Below are positions 33,636-37,966 of a DNA stretch of 37,966 nt, in pieces. How positions within the stretch are numbered: position 1 is the stretch's first letter; each line of letters begins with the position of its first letter. Source of the DNA: Oscillospiraceae bacterium. GTDB taxonomy: Bacteria; Bacillota; Clostridia; Oscillospirales; Oscillospiraceae. The notes beneath the pieces were generated by a model that was not told where the DNA came from, made no database searches, and worked only from the letters and a program-made list of their open reading frames with translations. The stretch is taken from NCBI GenBank assembly GCA_902778115.1, contig CACYWG010000026.1:1-37966 (forward strand), in the 5' to 3' direction. The position numbers and the translations under genes were made by a program.

Positions 33636-33839
33636 ATAATGAATATATGATGGCGGAAAACCTTTTGGTTTTTCGCCGCGCCGCTTTGCGGCGCAGCAAA
33701 ACAGCATGACTGTTTTGCCATATATTCATTGCAATGAGCATCAGGCGAATGATTCTATGAATCATTCGCTGCCAAACTCGTCGTTTGGCAGCGAAATCAA
33801 TCGTTTTTTTGATTGATTTCGCTAAGCGATGATCATTAT
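33636..33839 (+). repeat. about 205-bp multi-hairpin repeat, copy 2 (before tRNA-Leu)
   Basis: Same succession of elements as copy 1 at 22148-22353: outer ATAATGA (33636-33642) pairs with TCATTAT (33833-33839), then GGCGGAAAACC-TTTT-GGTTTTTCGCC, GCGCCGC-TTT-GCGGCGC, GCAAAACAG...CTGTTTTGC, palindrome TCATTGCAATGA, GCGAATGATTC-TAT-GAATCATTCGC, GCTGCCAAAC...GTTTGGCAGC and GAAATCAATC...GATTGATTTC. Differences from copy 1 are mostly in loops or keep pairing; the third base pair of the first hairpin is T-A in copy 1 and C-G here. It ends 10 bp before tRNA-Leu. Confidence 0.85.
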
Positions 33840-33849
33840 AAAGCACTTC

Positions 33850-33935
33850 GCCGGTGTGGTGGAATGGTAGACACCAGGGACTTAAAATCCCTTGCGGGCA
33901 ACCGCGTACCGGTTCGAGTCCGGTCACCGGCACCA
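33850..33935 (+). tRNA. tRNA-Leu (UAA)
   Basis: An 86-nt class II tRNA with encoded CCA. Acceptor GCCGGTG (33850-33856) pairs with CACCGGC (33925-33931); anticodon loop CTTAAAA gives TAA; a long variable arm (TGCGGGCAACCGCG) marks leucine; the T arm is GGTTCGAGTCC. All stems pair, so it appears functional. Confidence 0.95.
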
Positions 33936-33981
33936 GAAAAGGGGCATCCTTTCGGATGCCCCTTTTCTGGTGCCGGTGACC
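33922..33981 (+). terminator. terminator of tRNA-Leu inside a 28-bp perfect inverted repeat
   Basis: The core terminator AAAAGGGGCATCC-TTTC-GGATGCCCCTTTT lies just after the tRNA. The pairing continues outward without mismatch: bases 33922-33949 are the exact reverse complement of 33954-33981, so the outer arm includes the tRNA 3' end (T-arm 3' strand, acceptor strand and CCA) and an antisense copy of it. Confidence 0.9.
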
Positions 33982-34020
33982 CCAATCACGAAGCGGACCC
34001 GGCGACGGACGAGCGCCATA

Positions 34021-34060
34021 AAAAACTGAGGACGGAATCCTTTTCCGTCCTCAGTTTTTT
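34021..34060. terminator. bidirectional terminator between tRNA-Leu and the ROK gene
   Basis: AAAAACTGAGGACGGAA, loop TCCTT, TTCCGTCCTCAGTTTTTT with A- and T-runs, a near-perfect long stem working for both strands. Confidence 0.92.
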
Positions 34061-34087
34061 CGTTTACGGCTCACACGGCACGCACAG

Positions 34088-35311
34088 TCAGCTTCGGATC
34101 CCGCCGTTATCGAAGAAGCGCTGCACGGCCAAAAGACCGGCCGCCTTATCTTCCAGCTGGTGATTGAGGCGGCTTTTCTCCACAACGGTGACGTGCCCGC
34201 TGTCCACGCCCTCTCGCATCTCGCTCAGAAGGCGGGAGAGGTAATAGGGGTTTTCAAAGATCCCGCCGTAGAGGACGATCTTCCCCGGGTCGATGAGATA
34301 GATCACGGATTTCAGGGCGTTTCCCAGCGCGGAGACGGCCTGATCCACCACGGTGGCCACACCGTTGTCCCCGTTGCGCGCGGCGGTCAGAATATCCTCC
34401 ACATTCAGGTTTTCTCTGCCCTTTTCCCGGCTGATCTTCCAAAGGACAGGCGTCTGTTCCGGCGACAGCAGAGCCAGCGCATCCTCACGGATGGCCGAGG
34501 GGGATGCGATGGTTTCCAGACAGCCGCTCTTTCCGCAGGAGCAGGGCTTGCCGCCCCGCTTGATGACCGGTATATGCCCGATCTCGGCGCATTGCTCCGT
34601 GACGCCGTGCCAGATATGGTCGTTCATGGAGAGAGCGGCGCCGATGCCGTATTCACAGCGGAGGAAGAACTGGGAGCCGCGTCCGTCGTCGTCTGCCAGA
34701 AACAGCTGCGCGGCAAAGAGCGCGCGGACATTGTTGTCAAGGACGCAGGGAAAGCCGGTGAGTTCTTCAAAGCGGTCGCACAGGGGATAGTTTTCCTGCT
34801 GCAGCGAGCCGAAGCTGTTGGTCACGCGGCGGCCGTCCGCGGATGTGATGCCGCGCACGGCCAGACCCAGACCGACGATCCGCTCCCGGGGAATGTCGTG
34901 TGCCCGCATCAGGTCCAGAAGGCGCTGCGCAAGCATGGCGGAGGTGCTGTCTGCCTCCGCCCGCGCTTCGATCGGGATGTCCTCGGAGAAAAGCACTGCG
35001 CCGTCCAGCCGAACGGCGGAAACGATCGCCTGCCGCAGATTGATCAGCACACCCAGGGCAACGCCGGCGGAAGGGTCGAGCTCCACCAGGATCTCCCGCC
35101 GTCCGGCGCCGTCGCCGGGCAGCATCTTGCCTTCGCGCACGAGGCCGTCGCTGATCATTTCAGCCACGATCTTTGTTATGGCGGCGGGCGTCAGCTTGAT
35201 CGCCTCGGCCAGACGCTTGCGGGACATCCCGCCTTTTTTATGGAGGATGTGAAGCGCAGCGCTCCGGTTATTCCGCTTGACGCCCATCATATTGTCACCT
35301 TCAAAGCGCAT
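34088..35311 (-). CDS. ROK-family transcriptional repressor (NagC/XylR type)
   Basis: A 407-residue sugar-responsive repressor. Residues 12-75 form a winged helix (NRSAALHILHKKGGMSRKRLA). The ROK domain has the catalytic-type Asp192 (LDNN), EIGH with His246 and the zinc motif Cys257-x-Cys259-x4-Cys264 (CSCGKSGCLE). ATG 35311 is chosen because AAGGAG (35326-35321 on the minus strand) is 9 nt upstream. It is the last gene of the leftward operon rpiB-adh-DMT-ROK and probably regulates it. The inducer is not evident; a pentose or other sugar is likely. Confidence 0.9.
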   Translation of the reverse strand: MRFEGDNMMGVKRNNRSAALHILHKKGGMSRKRLAEAIKLTPAAITKIVAEMISDGLVREGKMLPGDGAGRREILVELDPSAGVALGVLINLRQAIVSAVRLDGAVLFSEDIPIEARAEADSTSAMLAQRLLDLMRAHDIPRERIVGLGLAVRGITSADGRRVTNSFGSLQQENYPLCDRFEELTGFPCVLDNNVRALFAAQLFLADDDGRGSQFFLRCEYGIGAALSMNDHIWHGVTEQCAEIGHIPVIKRGGKPCSCGKSGCLETIASPSAIREDALALLSPEQTPVLWKISREKGRENLNVEDILTAARNGDNGVATVVDQAVSALGNALKSVIYLIDPGKIVLYGGIFENPYYLSRLLSEMREGVDSGHVTVVEKSRLNHQLEDKAAGLLAVQRFFDNGGIRS

Positions 35312-35344
35312 GTCACATACTCCTTTCATGATGATCGGACAGGA

Positions 35345-36253
35345 TCAGTTTTTGGCCTCGTGATGGATGCGGCTGCGCAGCAGCAGCACCGCGGCGCCTG
35401 CCAGCACGATCAGAATGCCGAGCATTTTTTTGGCATTCAATTCTTCATTCAGGAAGAACACGCCGATAAAACAGCTGACGACCGGCATCAGCAGCAGGCA
35501 GAGTTTTACCACCCAGACCTCGTACTTTTTCAGATTGCGGTAATAGAAGAAGTAAATGCCCGTCTGGGCCAGACCGCCCAGCAGGACCAGCCACCAGAGA
35601 TCGCGCAGGCTTGCCCAGTCAAAGCGGCCGAGATCGCCTGTCACAGCGGCGGCGGTGCCGAAGAGCAGCAGCACCACGAAGTTGTTGTAATAGGAGATCA
35701 TGTCGGCGTCCTCGTGGTATTTGTCCTGCGCCCGCTTGATGATGAAAGCGTTGGCCGTGACGCACATGGCACTGAGGATGAAGAAAAGATCGTAGAGATT
35801 CAGGCTCATGCTGCCGAAATCCACGCCCAGTACCAGCAGCACGCCGAACAGCATCACAAAGGTGCCCAGCCAGTCGGAGGCATAGAGCTTCTTCTTGTAC
35901 AGGATCACCGAAACCAGATTCACCATCAGCACGTCGGTTTTGAGCAGGGCGGTGCCGGTGCTGAGACTGCCGCCGGCATAGCCAAGATTGGCGAACAGAT
36001 CCAGAAGAAAGCCGAAAACGCCGATCATCAGCAGGATGCGCATGGCCTTTCCCTGGTGAAACAGCCGGGAAAAGCTGCCGTCCAACAGGAGCTGGGCGGT
36101 GAGGAACACCAGCGCCGAGCTGCGCAGCAGAAATCCTGCCAGCAGCGCCGAGCCGGTCGCCCCAACGACCACCTTGCTGACGGCATAGTAGATGGACCAG
36201 GCCAGCACCATGCCGCCGATCATGCCCACGGCGCTCCGATTGGCGTGCTTCAT
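35345..36253 (-). CDS. DMT-superfamily (EamA) transporter
   Basis: A 302-residue membrane protein with ten helices in two EamA repeats. Start MKHANRSAVGMIGGMVLAWSIYYAVSK, and the second repeat begins near LYDLFFILSAMCVTANAFIIKRA. The family exports or imports metabolites, often sugars or amino acids. Its start overlaps the alcohol dehydrogenase stop by 4 bp, tying it to the isomerase/dehydrogenase pathway; it may carry the substrate or a product. Confidence 0.87.
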   Translation of the reverse strand: MKHANRSAVGMIGGMVLAWSIYYAVSKVVVGATGSALLAGFLLRSSALVFLTAQLLLDGSFSRLFHQGKAMRILLMIGVFGFLLDLFANLGYAGGSLSTGTALLKTDVLMVNLVSVILYKKKLYASDWLGTFVMLFGVLLVLGVDFGSMSLNLYDLFFILSAMCVTANAFIIKRAQDKYHEDADMISYYNNFVVLLLFGTAAAVTGDLGRFDWASLRDLWWLVLLGGLAQTGIYFFYYRNLKKYEVWVVKLCLLLMPVVSCFIGVFFLNEELNAKKMLGILIVLAGAAVLLLRSRIHHEAKN

Positions 36254-37350
36254 TTCAATGCTTCAAACATATCCCGCAGAGCCTTTTCGTCCAGCTTTAC
36301 GGGGTTGTTGTTCATCAGAGGATGAGCGGCGCAGTCGCGGCAGAGCTTGTCCATGTCGACCTCGCCCAGATCGCCGAGCTTTGTGCGCAGACCGGCCATC
36401 TCCTTGAAGGCGCGGATGCGCGCGGCAAGCTCGTCCGTGCTGCTCAGACCGACCGCACGGCAGAGGTATTCCAGCCGCTCGTCGGCGTTGATCTTCACCA
36501 GACTGTCCAGCGTAAAGGCGCAGGCCTCGCCGTGGGGCAGGTGATAATCCTCGGACAGGGGATAGCTGCAGGCATGGCTGGCAGCGGTTTTCGGAAGAGC
36601 AAAGCTCAGCCCGCCCATCAGCGCGGCCAGCGCCATATTGCCTCTGGCCTCGCGGTCGTCGCCGTGGCGGTAGGCCTTCTCCAGATTCTCGAGGATCAGC
36701 CGCACGGCCTGGATGGCCGTCAGGTCGGGGATGGGCTGGTGGTTCTTGCTCCAGTAGCCTTCGAGGGCGTGCGCCATGGCGTCAAGGCCGGTGCACATGG
36801 TCGTGCGGGGCGGAACGCCGATGCTCAGCAGCGGATCGACGATGGCGGCGGTGGGCATGAAGGCGGGGTTGTTGATGGTCTTCTTTTCCTTGCCGTGGCT
36901 GACCACGGAGACCTGCGTCACCTCGCTGCCGGTGCCGGCGGTGGTGGGCACCGCCAGGATCGCCAGACGGCTCTTCGCGTCAAAACTGCGGCGTCCCTCG
37001 TAGTAATCGAGGGCCTCGCCCTCATTGGGGGCGACGGCCGCCGCAAACTTGGCGGTATCCATGGAGCTTCCGCCGCCGATGCCGATGACGGCCTGGGCGT
37101 CATGTGCCCGGCAGAGACGCACCGTCTCTTCGATGCCGGAGAGCTGGGGATTTTGCTCCACCTGGGAGAAGAGCGCCACAAAACGCTTGTCAGCCTCCAT
37201 CATGGCCTGCGCATCCGGCGCGAAATGACGCCCGCAGACCAAAACGGCACGCTCGATCCGCAGTTCCTCCAGGATCGCAGAAAGCTGAGCGAATTTTCCC
37301 TCACCGAACCAGATTTTTACCGGCTGGGCGTAAATAAACTCATTTGCCAT
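36250..37350 (-). CDS. iron-containing alcohol dehydrogenase
   Basis: A 366-residue NAD(P)-dependent dehydrogenase of the Fe-ADH family. The nucleotide loop is GIGGGSSMDTAK (90-101), PTTAGTGSE lies at 135-143, and the iron ligands are Asp190, His194, His259 and His273 in GLDAMAHA and SEDYHLPHGEA. The spacing agrees with FucO-type enzymes. ATG 37350 is chosen because GAGGA lies upstream within rpiB and the two genes overlap by 11 bp. It could act on a lactaldehyde, glycolaldehyde or a polyol; substrate open. Confidence 0.92.
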   Translation of the reverse strand: MANEFIYAQPVKIWFGEGKFAQLSAILEELRIERAVLVCGRHFAPDAQAMMEADKRFVALFSQVEQNPQLSGIEETVRLCRAHDAQAVIGIGGGSSMDTAKFAAAVAPNEGEALDYYEGRRSFDAKSRLAILAVPTTAGTGSEVTQVSVVSHGKEKKTINNPAFMPTAAIVDPLLSIGVPPRTTMCTGLDAMAHALEGYWSKNHQPIPDLTAIQAVRLILENLEKAYRHGDDREARGNMALAALMGGLSFALPKTAASHACSYPLSEDYHLPHGEACAFTLDSLVKINADERLEYLCRAVGLSSTDELAARIRAFKEMAGLRTKLGDLGEVDMDKLCRDCAAHPLMNNNPVKLDEKALRDMFEALK

Positions 37351-37816
37351 AGATGCTGTCCTCAATGGCGCTGACCTGAACGGCGAACTTGTGCATGTTG
37401 GCCGCACGCCAGTCTTCCAGATCCTGGCACCACTCGGTGGCCAGGAAGGTCTTGGTCATCTCCACAGCCATCTCGGGGCCGACAATCCAGCCGCCCATGC
37501 AGAGGATGTTGGCGTTATTGATGGCGCGGGCCATCTTGGCCGAGTACACGCCCTCGCAGGCCACGGCGTAAACGCCCTTGAACTTGTTGGACACGACGCA
37601 CATGCCGGCGCCGGTGCCGCAGATCAGGATCGCGCGGTCATATGCGCCCTTCTGCACCAGGGGAGCCACGGTATTGGCAACTTCATAGTAAGGATGAACA
37701 TGATCCAGATCCTGGGTGCCGAGGTCGTCAAACTCCACGCCGGCTCCGGTCAGCCAGGCCTTGATGGCTTCCTTGGCGGAAAAGCCGGACTTATCGCTTC
37801 CAATGGCAATTATCAT
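37340..37816 (-). CDS. rpiB: RpiB/LacAB-family sugar-phosphate isomerase
   Basis: A 158-residue isomerase interconverting ribulose-5-phosphate and ribose-5-phosphate or a related aldose/ketose phosphate. The start MIIAIGSDKSGF resembles the RpiB nucleotide-like N-terminus, and the active-site block is ILICGTGAGMCVVSNKFKG with Cys before the GTGAGM loop, then ACEGVYSAKMARAINNANILCMGG. ATG 37816 follows AAGGAG with 10 nt spacing. Close relatives act on erythrulose- or allose-phosphate, so the name is a family name rather than a proven activity. Confidence 0.85.
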   Translation of the reverse strand: MIIAIGSDKSGFSAKEAIKAWLTGAGVEFDDLGTQDLDHVHPYYEVANTVAPLVQKGAYDRAILICGTGAGMCVVSNKFKGVYAVACEGVYSAKMARAINNANILCMGGWIVGPEMAVEMTKTFLATEWCQDLEDWRAANMHKFAVQVSAIEDSIYGK

Positions 37817-37868
37817 GATGAACGAACTCCTTCCAATCAATCAATCATATTTATTATCGGGATTTTAT

Positions 37869-37966
37869 TTACTTCAGGCTGACGGCGCGTTTGGCCTTGT
37901 CGACGATGTTGTCGACGGTCAGGCCCATGACTTCGCGCAGATAGGGCATCTTGCCCACCTCTCCGA
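37869..37966 (-). CDS. C-terminal end of a transketolase-type protein (partial)
   Basis: The frame enters from the right edge and ends at TAA 37871-37869. The visible 32 residues, GEVGKMPYLREVMGLTVDNI then VDKAKRAVSLK, resemble the end of transketolase C-terminal subunits (FGxSGxxxxLxxxYGLTxxxIVxKA). It is 52 bp before rpiB on the same strand, a natural partner for pentose-phosphate rearrangement. The call is moderate since only the tail can be seen. Confidence 0.55.
   Translation of the reverse strand, partial: GEVGKMPYLREVMGLTVDNIVDKAKRAVSLK

Noticed and set aside
34160..36325. A 721-codon frame on the plus strand over ROK and DMT genes
   Set aside because: Antisense to well-supported genes and without domain signal.

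Overview
The window looks like chromosomal DNA of a strictly anaerobic, GC-rich member of the Clostridia, most like Oscillospiraceae/Ruminococcaceae of the gut. The reasons are an Rnf complex in the clostridial order C-D-G-E-A-B, a flavodiiron protein, a SAM-I riboswitch ahead of metK, strong AGGAGG-type ribosome binding sites, and frequent TTG starts or ATGA/TGATG overlaps. The lineage is an inference from family types; no 16S gene is present.

Left part (1-12,330): an accretion of integrated DNA at a tRNA-Ala(GGC) locus. It starts with the end of an excisionase-like gene and a tyrosine integrase broken by a frameshift. A 57-nt fragment of tRNA-Ala (1510-1566) follows. Then comes a lower-GC cargo block: DeoR regulator, AraM-type glycerol-1-phosphate dehydrogenase, a membrane alpha/beta hydrolase, a lipoprotein, an FGGY kinase, L-arabinose isomerase, a 15-codon stub of araD, and a frameshifted MFS transporter. 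The block ends at a second copy of the tRNA-Ala 3' part (12186-12232), whose 5' part lies about 76 nt away. Forty-seven bases are identical between the two tRNA fragments, so the block has the form of a cis-mobilisable island that has lost its own integrase, sitting in tandem with the end of another element.

Middle part (12,331-22,113): backbone energy metabolism. It holds a flavodiiron protein with all iron ligands, a small membrane-associated protein, an Old Yellow Enzyme/BaiCD-type flavin reductase broken by a short deletion, a small glycine-rich membrane protein, a cupin and the complete rnfCDGEAB operon (ferredoxin:NAD+ oxidoreductase ion pump).

Right part (22,148-33,981): an orphan OmpR-type response regulator, a DegV protein, a three-gene leftward group of envelope proteins (zinc-ribbon protein, anchored unknown, phosphodiester glycosidase), S-adenosylhomocysteinase with MgtE and an AEC transporter, then a SAM riboswitch-metK-DUF1643-Nudix operon. 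AhcY and MetK together cover the two SAM-handling steps of the methyl cycle. Two copies of a roughly 205-bp multi-hairpin repeat stand directly before the response regulator and before tRNA-Leu(UAA).

Far right (34,021-37,966): a leftward operon for a sugar or polyol: transketolase end (cut by the window edge), RpiB/LacAB isomerase, iron alcohol dehydrogenase, DMT transporter and a ROK repressor.

The most noteworthy signals are the 205-bp structured repeat used twice as a leader-like element, the tRNA-Ala island accretion with a decayed arabinose locus, three independent genes carrying the same kind of short out-of-frame deletion, and a 28-bp perfect inverted repeat that folds the 3' end of tRNA-Leu into its terminator.
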